DNA from: Eutypa lata | Lineage: Eukaryota; Ascomycota; Sordariomycetes; Xylariales; Diatrypaceae | Assembly: GCA_022661535.1 (NCBI GenBank) | Contig: JAKULF010000008.1 | Location: 2,418,001 to 2,482,000, forward strand | Reading direction: 5' to 3' | Length of the DNA: 64,000 nucleotides | Shown: one piece after another, positions 1 to 11,776 of the stretch | How positions within the stretch are numbered: position 1 is the stretch's first letter | How the letters are laid out: each line of letters opens with the position of its first letter | Made by a program: the position numbers and the translations under genes | Notes under the pieces: generated by a model | Seen by the model: the letters and a program-made list of their open reading frames with translations, nothing else | What the model was told of the DNA's origin: nothing | Databases searched by the model: none

Positions 1-1020
1 TTATGACATCGAAAACTGCCCACTCAGAAGAAGAAGAAGAAGAAGAAGAAGAAGAAGAGCGCAGTGTCTCATTACGTTATGCAACGGCCGTTACGATCAA
101 TACTTACTTGTAAATAGAAATGAGAGGGACGTTTCGAAGTCGTTGGGAATAGGTCTTTTGAATTTCTTTTTTTTCTTCCTTTTTTTTCCTCTCTCACTTT
201 CGGTCTAAATGACGATGTACCTTGGTTGTTTTTCCTTACAGCATGAAGCATTGGTGGGCATGGATGGGCATTTTTTCAATTCGTTGGCATCTTAGGGAGG
301 GATCGATGGATTTAGGAACTTTGTATATACTTTCTACTTCTCATGCCTACGTTTTCATTTGAAAGCATTTAACTGTCTTTGTTTTCCTCAGGATCAACCT
401 GTGACATGCGATGATATGAAGTTGGGTGTACATATGAGATTCTTTATATCCAATAGGCCTGAAGCGGGCATCTCCGACAACGGAGAGCTGGCGTTGGTGG
501 AACTCTTGAGATCCAGTACAATGACTAGACAATAGCCCCCTTTTTACCCCGAGGCACCACATACATAGATCAATCTAGAGAACGTATCTTGAACATTGCC
601 GGTTTATACACACAATATTTAGGGAAGAAGTACATGTATTCTTAATCAAGAGGTATTTATTGTTATCTTCAACGTCCCTCTAACTAAAGAAAGGGGTGCT
701 TTGATGCGTCGCTGACTATAGTAAGATTGAGCGACTGCGATTTTCGTGTAACCAATTGCCGCCTCCGAGACTCAATTCGCCTGGGCTGACACCGAAACTC
801 CATCTCGAGTGAAAACACAAACATGCATATATATAGGTATGAAATACCTGATTCGACCTGCGAATTCGAGCAACACTTTCCATAGGGACAAACAGGATTT
901 AGTCCTGTGAAACAGGGTATCTCGTACTAGAACCTTAGCAATTTGGTGGTGCACAGCACTCACTCATCCCTGCTTCCATGTGTATGGTATCATAACAGTA
1001 TTCTCCAAACCTAGATGCTT
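1..1020. other. Intergenic, no gene seen
   Basis: No reading frame here looks like protein. The stretch holds an AAG microsatellite near its left end and a T/C-rich run at about 166-195. It lies downstream of the MFS gene that ends at 1021. Confidence 0.6.
26..58. repeat. (AAG)n microsatellite
   Basis: About eleven uninterrupted AAG/AGA units are visible. This is a simple-sequence repeat with no coding context. Confidence 0.9.
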
Positions 1021-2817
1021 CTATCTATGATGACCAAGCGGCACCGTTAAAAAGTCCGAGACGGCATGACGGGCGGTAGCCATGCTATTCCTCCGGGCAT
1101 CCGGCGCGGGGCCAGGGGCCCGGCGAGGGGGCGAGTTGGCCCTTGAGCCAGCGGGGGTTACCCGTCTCGACCCAGCTCTACTACCGGACAAATCCGGGAC
1201 GTAATCAACCACGCCCTGGGGGAAATTCTTCTCTTCCTCAGCAAGGCTCTGAGCGAACTTGGATTTCTCGCGAAGGGTGGGCCCGTAGTAATAGGTGAAG
1301 TAGACACCCACGGTCAAGGCGCAGGCGATTCCGAAGAGCGTCATGGTGGCGTTGAAGATGCCCAGATTTCTGTACATTGGGATGGCGACCGGGGTGAGCA
1401 CGCCGGCGAGGAAGTCGCGCGCCCAGCCGTTGCCGCCCGTCGCCGAGGCTGCGTAGGGTCCGTACGCCCGCAGCATGTAGTCGATCGTGGCCATGTAAAT
1501 GGCGAAGTTGGTAATTCCGATCAGACAAGTCGCGACCATGGAGCCGATCCAGTGTACGTGCAAACCCGTGGTGAAGGCGAAGATCAGCAGGCCGATGGGC
1601 AGCCCGGGAGCCGTGTACAACAGCCACCAGAGACGGTCTTCATATAAGGCGTGCTGGTTCGAAGGGTCCCTTTTCCGCATATGGATGTTGCGTCGAATAG
1701 CCGGGAGGAAGCTTATGTAGGCGATGACATACCCCACGAAGAGCGGAACGAAAGTGGCGGACATGGCAAGGGTGCCGAAGCCCCATTGCGTTGGGTAGAT
1801 GAAAGTGAAAGATTGGATGAACATGAAGATAAGGGCATCGGAGAAGCCGGACAAGAGTGAAAGCGCAAGCACAATGGGCTCCGTGAGGAAGAATCTAAAG
1901 GGGCGCATCCATATGGTGGCGAATTCGCGCCAGTCAACACGCTTATGACCCAGCTCCCCAGGGCCGTAGACGTCCTTGCCACGTGAACGCATTCTCTTGG
2001 CAGCCCTATTCAGAATAACCGTGGCACGCGTCTCCTTAACGAATATGAGATGGAGAAGCTGAACAACCACGCCGAAGATAACCTGTATCCCCATACACCA
2101 TCTCCAGTTTAGCTTCATTTCAACAGGGGCGCCGACGAGAGGCCCTAGGATAGAACCGCCGACCGAAGCGGCGACAATGAATAGAGTGGCGTATTGGAAC
2201 CAGGGGTCGTTGTGATGGAATAAGTCAGCAATAACAGCTAGTGTGACACTGCCACCCGCGGTCATTAGACCACCAAAGGTGCGCCCAATGAGCACGCTCT
2301 GGAAGTTCGGAGCAAACGTGACCAAAATACCGAAGACGTTGACGAGACCTAGTGATAGCTGTAGGACGATCCGACGTCCGTACTCTTCGCTCCATGGCGC
2401 CCACAGCTCGCAGCCGAAGGCATACGCAATTAAGAAGGCCGCAGCGCCCCACCTCGCAGTGTCTTCGGAGATTCTGAATTCTTGAGACATACCACTAATA
2501 CCGTTCGAATACAGCGTCGTGTTGAAGTTCATGGAGACTTGGACCAGGAAGATTATGACCAGATATCCCCACTTCGTCCTAGAAGGCAAACTGAAGGCTA
2601 GCAGCTGCCGCACGTCGGTATCATTCGACTTCAGGATGCGCTTCGGCTGTTGGGGCGACTGCTGTGACGATGTTCCATTGCTTGTATTCATATCTTCCTC
2701 CTTGGGTTGATTCTCTTCTACTGCCTCCAGATTCGGGACGCTGTTCGAGTCAGGGGACGGTGTGGTCGAACTCTCGCCACCGGCTACCTGGCCAGTCGTT
2801 GCGTTTTTCTGTAGCAT
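1021..2817 (-). CDS. MFS transporter, DHA1 drug/polyamine type
   Basis: Single-exon gene of 598 residues, the usual length for the fungal DHA1 (Tpo/Flu1-like) proton antiporters of the plasma membrane. The first ~85 residues are hydrophilic and rich in Ser, Thr, Asn and Gln. They are followed by about twelve hydrophobic segments split by a central cytosolic loop around residues 270-310. The first cytosolic loop has the MFS signature in the form WAPWSEEYGRR. The sequence VKETRATVILNRAAKRMR at the start of the central loop is typical of this subfamily. The C-terminal ~60 residues are polar and Arg/Pro/Ser rich. Substrate cannot be told from sequence; polyamines, azoles or other toxic compounds are candidates. 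The start is the first ATG in the frame. Confidence 0.9.
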   Translation of the reverse strand: MLQKNATTGQVAGGESSTTPSPDSNSVPNLEAVEENQPKEEDMNTSNGTSSQQSPQQPKRILKSNDTDVRQLLAFSLPSRTKWGYLVIIFLVQVSMNFNTTLYSNGISGMSQEFRISEDTARWGAAAFLIAYAFGCELWAPWSEEYGRRIVLQLSLGLVNVFGILVTFAPNFQSVLIGRTFGGLMTAGGSVTLAVIADLFHHNDPWFQYATLFIVAASVGGSILGPLVGAPVEMKLNWRWCMGIQVIFGVVVQLLHLIFVKETRATVILNRAAKRMRSRGKDVYGPGELGHKRVDWREFATIWMRPFRFFLTEPIVLALSLLSGFSDALIFMFIQSFTFIYPTQWGFGTLAMSATFVPLFVGYVIAYISFLPAIRRNIHMRKRDPSNQHALYEDRLWWLLYTAPGLPIGLLIFAFTTGLHVHWIGSMVATCLIGITNFAIYMATIDYMLRAYGPYAASATGGNGWARDFLAGVLTPVAIPMYRNLGIFNATMTLFGIACALTVGVYFTYYYGPTLREKSKFAQSLAEEEKNFPQGVVDYVPDLSGSRAGSRRVTPAGSRANSPPRRAPGPAPDARRNSMATARHAVSDFLTVPLGHHR

Positions 2818-4755
2818 TCTGGGAGGAAAACGGTATGCTTGAATATGGAATGAGGTATTTTACGTAAAAGCAGGATGATACTAGATAAGTATGTAGAGTT
2901 GGTAGACAGGATGTGTGTAGGTCATCAAGACAATAACGAGAAGTGAATGTAGAGAGTGAAGAAATTTGAAACCCAAAGATTGAGCATTACCAACCTACCT
3001 ACCTACTTATGTATCAGTTGCCGGAGAAAGATATAGGAAGCTACGATGGATCGCTTCTTCATAACTGAAACCTTACTACGTATGTTGTACCTGAACCCTT
3101 CATTAAGTTCGTACCAATGCTTGGGTGATTACTTGCACGTGTGTACTACAAAAACACCCTGTAACATCATATGACCGTATAAGAAACTCGCTGGAAGGTT
3201 TATAAATAGGCATGTTACTGATTTTAGGAACCCAATGAATTAGCTAGTGACGTTCGAACAAGGCATATTGATATCGATCCAGTACTGAATAGATGGGTAG
3301 AATGGTAGTCTGGACTCATTTCTCTCTCTTGGGTTTGATGCGAAGGCATGGCAATACCAAAGAGTATATATCCTACAGATCTGATAGTCTTCGCATAACA
3401 CAGCTCGCTGATTATTGAGTGTTCAAATGTTGGGCTTATACACTCGGTATTGGTGCCGACTGGGAGTCTAAATCCCGGGATTTTGAACAAGGTTTAAAGT
3501 TAAGCATTGCATAGACTAAACCTATTCGTCCACCACTATGTCAAAGTACCTATGGGAAGAAAGTTACTATGTCTCGGACGACTGTGCCCATCTAGTAAAC
3601 TATCACAGACATGGGTACATAGCATCAGCCTAGGGGAAAGTTTTATAGCCAGATTATACTGTCAATAAGGCGCATACCATGTGAGCATCCGATGTATTAT
3701 AACATGACTAAGGTTACAATAGGAGCAAGTCTCGGAAAAGAATAGCGGAATGTACTAAGTAGTCCGAAGAACATAACCGAAATCACATAGCCCCTGTCCA
3801 GTCCAAGCTCCATATAACACCAGTCGACGAACAGGTACGGGAGAGGAAAATATAAGACTCCCAACTCTAAGTCCACCTACGGCTACCAAGAGGTATAAGT
3901 CTCGTTGCAGAAGGCTCCTCCTGGAATCATGGTTGCAGTGAAGTCTGTTTCCGGATATTGTCTCTGCCGACCTGCACCTAATTTAAACCCACGTTGCTAT
4001 AAGAGCATGGATACGAGAGCAATGCAGTGCTGACGAGGACCGTAGTTGAAACCTAGAATAAAGTCCAGAGATGGTCAAATCGCTCGACTGGCGTGCGTCA
4101 AAGCCTTGCTGGCAAATAAGAACATCGTATAGTTATATGTAGTCTGTCTAGTAACACGACAGAGCCTAAAACTGCCCCCCGAAGCACAGTTGTCCTTGTT
4201 AAATGCTGATATGTGAAATGTTCAGAGGGGGAAACGCTTGCTAGAGATCATAATTAGTCTGGCTAAGCCTGTCGTTGCAAAGCAAAATGAGGTGAGGAAG
4301 ACCGTAAGATCGTAGTCGTCTAGCTCAGCCTATTATTACCCAAGATTAGCTCAAATGTACCACGCCAATGTCCGTGAGCATGCCATCGTGCTTACTGAAG
4401 TGCTCCGAGTAGCATTATGCTAGGGAAGGGATATTCTCGGTTATACCGCAAGCATATAAATAACTAGCACATTAATATAAATACTAAATAGATGCTAATA
4501 TTAGTACTACCTATATATGGAAAGCCCTGCCTGCAGTAGAAGTATATATTACACCACGGAAGAAACGAAGTTAGCCATAACAGCAGAAATGCCTATGAAT
4601 TAAGAAGATAACTAATCGCTAACGAAACAACATAATAAAAACACAAGACCATTGCGGTGTTACAATCCTTTTTGCGGACATCTATCTATGTACAATTACA
4701 ACCGGGCTCACTCATCCAGAGCAAAGACAATTCAATACAATACAATATTTTTTTT
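2818..4755. other. Intergenic, no gene seen
   Basis: About 1.9 kb between the MFS promoter and the 3' end of the desaturase. It is AT-rich, contains a short CTAC tandem near 2995-3008, and has only short unconvincing open frames. No RNA gene or mobile element was recognised. Confidence 0.55.
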
Positions 4756-6953
4756 TCACGCCAACCCGCTCTCTCCCGTCTCAGCCATGTGCTTCTGACA
4801 GGCGAGGAGGTGAGCAACCTGCTCGCCGACCTCGTCGAGGCGGCCGAGGACCTTCTTGTTGCCGTCGGCGAAGCTGAGAATCGCGTAGGGGATACCGGTC
4901 TGCCGGCAGAACTCGCGGACGTGGACCTGGGCCTTGCGGAGGTTGTGGCGCGGCAGGCGCGGGAACAGGTGGTGGACGGCCTGGAACTGGAGGCCGCCGT
5001 GGATGAAGTCGAGCCAGGCCGGGCAGTCGACGTCCATGGTGGTGCGGAGCTGGCGCTGCGGGAACGACTCGGACTCGCCGAGCTCCGCCGTCGACATGCC
5101 CCAGTGGCTCAGCGTGATCTGGACGTGGAGTGGCATCGTGATGATGTGCGAGACCAGCACGAAGGCCACGCGGATCGTCCACGTCGGGAGGGCGCGCCAC
5201 AGCAGGCAGTACCCGAATAGGAACCAGTAGCACGCCATGAAGGTGATCTCGGTGGGGCGGATCCAGGCGGCGCCGGGGCTGTTGCTAAGGTCTCTCGATT
5301 TGCGGGAGAGGACGTGCAGCCAGGACAGCAGATACAGGTTGAAGCGGGCGATGCCCATTACCGGGTAATACGTGTACTTCTGGTAGGGCACTAGGAAGTC
5401 TGCCGCGGCGTCCCAGACGAAGACGAAGCCGTTGTAGTAGGTAGACCGAATCGACTTGAAGAAAGACGGGCACGTCGCGAACAGCGGAACGTTCTGAATA
5501 TCTGGATCATGTTCCTGCAAGATTGGTAAGCTATATTGTCACGGAACTTTACTGAGGTTTAAGTACGAGACGTACAGGTTGGTTCGTTACTAGGTGATGC
5601 ACGTTGTGGCTGCTCTTCCACCATCCCATTGACAGGCCACAGCAGAAGTCTGCTATGAAGATGGCAATCAAGGAATCGATAACGAAGTTGTGCGTGATGG
5701 CCGTGTGTCCGCCATCATGTGCAGTGAACATGATTTGGTGCTGTAGCTAATTAGCAGATGCAAGGGAGACATGGTTAAAGATGGAAAACAAACCCAGAAC
5801 AGGCCCAAGAAGACGGCGGATGCGAGGTACCACTCATAATGCAATGCGACCATGGACACTGTGAATAGTGTGGTATAACGGATCATCTCCTTTCCGTAGT
5901 CCAAATAAGGGCATTCATACAGTCCATCGTCTTTAAGCCTCTGTTGTAGGACCCTGTATTTCTCGATGATGTCCTGCTGCACGGCGGGATCTACGGATGG
6001 GTAATCTCGAATGCCTCGCTTGATATCATTTTGCATTGCCAGATCCGTGTATTCAGCCGGCGACAGCGGTATCTGATTGGCGATATCCGGACAGGCGGTG
6101 CCGGAGGCAAGGCCTTCGGAGCATTCTCTCCGCAACCTTCTGCGGAGCGCGGCCTGTGGGGAGGTCGGCTTTGGCTCCGAAGTTATATCCAATAGCGAAT
6201 CTTCGTCACTGCTGCATGCGGAAGTCAAGGAGGTTAGGTCAGAGGTAAGGTCACAGCTTGACGTAGAACTGATGTCATCCTCGTTGCTATTGTAGTCTTC
6301 GGAACCTTCGGAAATAACTTCATTACTAATCAAGGCCTCCTTGTGGTAGATACCGCCTCTTATTGGCGGTGTCATGTTGATCCAGGGTCCAGCCTGCCGG
6401 CCGATCCGGTAGGCCTTCATTGAGCGACAAACGTCGGCCGAATGATAGCTGCATAAAATGTCAGCGATGGAACCATTCCGGTGGGAACAAAAGCCAATGT
6501 GTTAATAATAATAGGTATTTGATTCGGATTCTTCAGTAGTCCGAAAAATCCGAGTTAGACCAGCATTCTTTTAAGTATAGCACCTTTCTAGTTTCTGCTA
6601 CCCTCCAAAATGCACGACATCTTTAAACCCTTTTAAAACTTCCCAAGTTTCCATTCATACATTAAGTAGTGATGGATGCCTGATGCTTGTCTCTTTGTCA
6701 CGTCCAAATCGAAAACTTCGAGTACGACATTTCGATGTGAAATTGAAGCGAAGGAGAATATTCGGTTGACCTACACGTTGATTTCATCGGTCGCATCTCT
6801 CCCAACCATATGGAGAATGGCAAGACGACCTCCAGGGTGCTTCTCGAGCCATGAGTCTAGTCGCAGAACGTTGCCTTCATATATGACAATGGTGTGACCA
6901 TCTGCGATGAGGGCCTCGATCGCCGGCCGCGTGATTGATTTATCACGATTCAT
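4756..6953 (-). CDS. Sphingolipid delta-8 fatty acid desaturase with cytochrome b5 domain
   Basis: Introduces the delta-8 double bond into the long-chain base of fungal glucosylceramides at the ER membrane. Four coding exons can be joined in frame: 6953-6775, 6448-5794, 5746-5576 and 5514-4756, giving 587 residues. The donors are GTAGGT, GTTTGT and GTACGT, and the acceptors end in GCAG, TTAG and GCAG. The N-terminal cytochrome b5 domain has its heme motif HPGG at residues 39-42. Three histidine boxes follow: HDGGH (about 288-292), HNVHH (about 325-329) and QAVHH (about 513-517). The third box has Gln in place of the first His, as in front-end desaturases. A polar, acidic, Ser-rich insert near residues 95-160 separates the b5 domain from the membrane domain, as in fungal homologues. 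I see no defects. Family assignment is firm; delta-8 specificity is inferred from overall resemblance. Confidence 0.93.
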
Positions 6954-9017
6954 TGTTGGCTTGGGTGGACAGGATTCGCGGGAAGATTCAGAGAGGCAGC
7001 ATTCGGTTTGGTATCAAGGCTGGGTTGTTTGGTAGAGGGGAGGAATGAAGAGGTGAGGATCGAATCGGTGCGCACTGCTACAAGTTATTGAGATGGAAAC
7101 ATGTATGAGGTGAGTGCTTTCTTTTCTTCCGTTGTTGGAATTAGGAAAGATGAAGCACCACAAACAAACAACTTGGTATTGTACCGGGAGTTTCAGCCGG
7201 TGCACACACCCGAGGTACAAGTACCTACCTAGTGCGGTGGAAAAGGAGATGCGGGCCTTTTCGTATAAGCTCAAGCTAAAACTATACGTGTATAACTACA
7301 TACACGTACGCACGTATTGATATGCTACGGACAAGGGCTACATACATGTATACCTAATACATGGATGGAAAAGGAGAGTGGATGGATGGCCAGACGCCGC
7401 CAGACCAGAGGGCATGGTGCATACCTACATACAGCCTACGATGAAACGGCCTTTCTTGCTACTCGCCTTCTCCGGGGGACGATAACATTGCATGCTGGGA
7501 ACTGGAAAACTTGGATGGGGGTGCCTGCCAAGGGACCTAAGTATCTTGGGTCCGACAGACATTTCTACAACTCCATGTCCAATTGACCTTCCAATTGGTA
7601 TGCAAGCAATGGGGGTTATCACGTAGCAATCGATATTAGTGCTACAGACCCGTGTACTACTTACTACTATGTATGTACAGTTCCAGTTGGTCCAGGACCA
7701 AACTGTACATTCATGTGGTGTAGAACTGTCATTCTCAAGGGACGAACGATATACCAAACATTTTTCTTTCTTCTTTCAAGTTACTGCCAATGAATACCCG
7801 ATCCACTTCGATACTTACGCGCGTTCTTTTTTTTCGCTGCGCCATGAATGTTACTCAGCCTTCGAATACTTCTACGGTACCACGCTAGACCCCGGCGCCC
7901 CCAGAGAACGGACTTTTAGGGGGAGGAGGAAGGTGCAGATACAAAGATAGAAATTCAGGGTCCTTTTCTTTCATGGATGTTCGAGATCTTAATGGACCGC
8001 CTGGAGCCCACGTGGGGTCGTGCCTAGAACTTGGAAGATTAAAGATCAAATCAAATCTTGAAAGAGCTACTTCGTACCTGCCTAGGTAACTTTGGGAGAC
8101 GGAACCCACCAATCGATCCCCTGAAACTACGTCGATGAGCAGATCTCTTAAAGGGGATGATGATCTCGCGTAATAGGATGATAACTTTCCACCAAGGAGC
8201 TCCTTTTTACATCTTAGTAAACCCTTCGAAATTACCATGTTTTTATGAAGCTAAGCAGTCGAATGTCAAACTGCCAAGGTCAGCTTGCATTGTGAAGATT
8301 CTTGCCCATGCATGTCCCCGGTGTACAAATTGGAACGCAGAAATGCAGGATCACGGTGGCGGTGCAGCACGTAACTCCTTGTAAATACCTACATACCTAA
8401 TCGTATAAAACTTTTCTAAGCGCAAACTTTCTGGTCAATGGATCGAGATTAAGCTTATATTTATAAATACTTTCCATGCATATGTGAATAAAAATATAGT
8501 TAAAACGTGCTTACCTAGGTATAATACAATATGTAATAAGCATATGGCATATGTAATTGCGTCATTGCTGTGTCATGGGCAATGGCATACATAATTCCAT
8601 TACAGCAAAACCCCCCGGTCAGGCATGTGATGAGCCCCTAGGCATGGTTCGTATGCATTTAGGCTGCCATATGCACCGAGTAATTAGTGAGTAGTTAGTA
8701 TCGAACCAAATTTACGAAATTTCATGCAGTTAAAGGACAATATGTCTCAAGTGACGTGTGTACAGAATACCGAGACAGCAATTTAAAGACCCAATCCACC
8801 TGCATGTGGTATAATCGTCCAATACCACAACACATACAAGTCTTGATTATTACGGATTGCAAAACGTAAGGTTCAAGAAGATGTGAACGCTCTACAACAT
8901 ACGACTCAAGAAGATGTCGGATAGAAAGCTAGCCACATAAAAGCTTCAAGACTAGTATAGTATGCAGGTAGTGTCGATTAGCTGACGGACTGGATGATCT
9001 AATGGATCGGGTTTGTC
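6954..9017. other. Intergenic, no gene seen
   Basis: About 2 kb of mixed composition upstream of the desaturase and downstream of the HET gene. It contains several ACCTA/TAGGT-rich patches and short open frames on both strands that lack family resemblance. I found no feature to annotate. Confidence 0.55.
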
Positions 9018-11021
9018 CTAAATAATGATAAACACCCGGACTTCGCCGCTATGACAGAAACGATCAATATTGAGTTCGTCGTTCAATGTATCGTCGAAAA
9101 AGAAATGGCCTAATCGACGATATTGATTTTGTCGGCCCGGCGCGCGAGGCAGCTCCTCCAATAGGAGACAGCTAAAGTGACCTGACCCGGAGCGGGACTT
9201 CAGTCCGAATGGAACAAGGAAAACATTGCTTCCCTCTTTGAGGCTGATATCCGACGTGTCAAGGTTGTTCCACGTTGTAAGGCGACCAGCTTCAGTAAGA
9301 AAATTAATATAAGCGACATCAATGTGTTGGCAGACACCGGTGATGAGCCTCCCTTCGAGCGTGATAGAGCCTTTTATAATGGCAGACATTGGATCTGGCG
9401 TCCGAGTGGTGACTTCAACTTTTATCAAATCGACAAGGAACTTCGCGCCACTGTCGGGTTCGTTTAGCTCAATCGGGCCGTCCACAGAAGCCCACGACCA
9501 GGACGGCGCTCGATACTCCAGGGACTGGCGTGGCCTGGGATCTTGAACCCACCATTCCATCATTGGGAGGAGGCGTGACTTCCACAGCCCAGCAACATAT
9601 TCATCGCGGGTAATATTTTGAAAGAGCTTTGCGATTCCCGCCATTGCAAATAGCTTATCGGAGGGGTTTGTTAGCTCGCAGCGTGAATACTTCTTGATGA
9701 GAGAAGTCCACAAACGAAAACCTTTAAGACTCATCTTCTCCGTGTCACTGATGTTCTCCCCTAAGAAATATGCATATAGAGCGTCTCTACTCTTGTCAGA
9801 CTGATGGTACGGAATGCCGCAACGGAATACCTCGCATTGATGATCGGTGAGGCACTCCCATAGAAGCTGGTTCTTGGCAAAATAGAGGACACGTGGGGAC
9901 AGGTACCGTTCCTGGAACACCCACCCTCGATTATGGAGGGGGCCATCGAATATTTGTCGGTCCCAATAGGACGCATCGACAACATAATAGGGTTCTGGCT
10001 TCGTAGAGAACAATGTGAGTTCCACAAAGCCAGGTTGGATCATGCTAAAGTCCCTATCTCCAGCATGGTATAGGCTTTCTTCTGGGCTCCCGGATGCAGA
10101 GGCAGAAATGTTACATGAAGAATTTGCATACACACGATGCATTGTCGACGCCTCTGCCTCCCAGTCCTCTTGGGAGTCCTGCATAATGCACAGCGCATCA
10201 ATCCAGATGTACCGGATGGAAAAGTGTTGGGCAAGTGCAACAACGTCCCGAAAAAGAACCGGGAGATCAGCGACCGGGCTTCCAAGGCGGAGGCTTGCGA
10301 TGTTGGAGGATAGAAGCCTAGCCCTCGGGTTAGGCCCCCAGCGGTAGCTCAGAGTTAAGTAATTCGCCAACGGTGGTGATATACCATCTTCAGCAACTAC
10401 GCAGAGCTTCCAGCTTGTGGAACCTTCGCTTCCAACGTCAAGGAGCCGGGTGGGATGCCAGCGGTTCCCTGACGACGGATGCGGCTCATCACAATATGCG
10501 TGATAAGTACGACAGATGGTGAGCCATCTCTTCCCTGCTGCCATTGCGGTTTCCGCTAGGAACCGGCGTCCAAGGACAGGAATATCTAGTCGGTTCTTGA
10601 ATTGAGCTTCTGGAACATGATGGGCATTTAGTATACTATGTAGCTACCAGAGCTAATGAATGTTTGCGAGGAAGCGCTCACCATCTGGGGACAACAGACG
10701 GAGGGAAGTACTAGCACTCCGCTTTTTCACAGGGTTGTTCCAAACAACATCGAATTTAATGAGAGATTTCTGGGTTTCATTGGTCAAACGCATGAATTCA
10801 ACGGGCTCCCATAGCTTGGGCGTCTCAGACCACACATGCCGGTAGGGGGCGCTGAGGTTCCACACGATGGAGCAGACGGCGCAATTGTCCTCAACAGCCG
10901 CTGTGAATACCTCGAACGTCTGTGCAGGCCATTTCACATAATCTGGCTCCTCTCCAGGCTCGTTGTAGTGCATAAGCTCGTGGCAGACCGAGCAAAGCCC
11001 ACCCGGGCGTTGGGTTTCCAT
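9018..11021 (-). CDS. HET-domain protein (heterokaryon incompatibility type)
   Basis: Two exons, 11021-10682 and 10609-9018, joined through donor GTGAGC and acceptor TTCCAG, encode 643 residues. The N-terminal ~110 residues carry two CxxC pairs (C10/C13 and C47/C50), common in this architecture and possibly metal-binding. The HET domain follows, from about residue 170. Its three conserved blocks read LTLSYRWG, RYIWIDALCIMQDS and ANSSCNISASAS, and a later block around GPLHNRGWVFQERYLSPR completes the family pattern. HET domains are linked to TIR-like folds and trigger cell death in vegetative incompatibility. The C-terminal half has no repeat or second recognised domain. Specific function is unknown; many paralogues exist per genome. 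Start chosen at the first ATG, which places the CxxC region at the very N-terminus. Confidence 0.9.
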
Positions 11022-11776
11022 AACGAGCGGGATGCAGCGCCTTGGATTGAGATGCTGCCCTAGTTAATACCGAAGTAACAGGCAAATATCGCAAAAAACG
11101 ACGCTGCTTATTGTGCTGTCGCTAATACCGCTATATATACTACAACAGGAAAGAAGCATTCTACTTATATGTAGTTACTGTATGTTAGTAAGGCACAAAT
11201 ATCGATGTAACGTACCTAGACGGCTTAGTCAGAAGAGGGGGATGAGCGTTCAAAAAGTAGTTGCGCTATTAGTCCACCAACATATTCGAGTGTCTAATCG
11301 CTCTTAGATACCGTGTCCTTATAACTAACCTAAGGACGTTGTCATCAAAGCGACAGAACATATATTTGTTTATTGCCGTACAAAGTCTCTCAACCTTGTA
11401 TGCTTTAAGGGTTAGGATTATGGCGGGACCGAACATATAGCTATTATATCAAGAAGCTATCGAGGAAAAGGGAGGGGCAAAGGACAAAGAGATAAGGGAT
11501 TCGTGGAGGTAGTGTTTCGACTGTTTCCCACTCCATGATGTTATCGGGAGAACTGAAAGTAAGAAATATAGAGTGAGTTTCGTTTACGGCAGGTCCATCG
11601 TGATGAGACCATCAAAGCCAATAAGCTGTAGTGCGAAGGGCGTGAATATGGATGCTTAGTGAGATACATAGCGAATGAGACGGGTTCTCCGGGTATCCCC
11701 ACGTAGTATTTATTCCCTTCTTTCCTAGTCTATGGCTTAGCCTAACACAGCATAACATAACACCACAGCCAGCACA
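11022..11776. other. Intergenic, no gene seen
   Basis: Lies between the HET gene promoter and the 3' end of mak5. AT-rich; only short open frames without recognisable content. Confidence 0.6.

Noticed and set aside
4657..5220. Long open frame on the plus strand, 187 codons
   Set aside because: It is antisense to the last exon of the desaturase, is very acidic and repetitive in composition, and reflects the GC-rich codon use of the true gene.
7639..7950. Open frame of about 100 codons in the desaturase-HET gap
   Set aside because: It has no family resemblance, no conserved composition and no supporting splice context.
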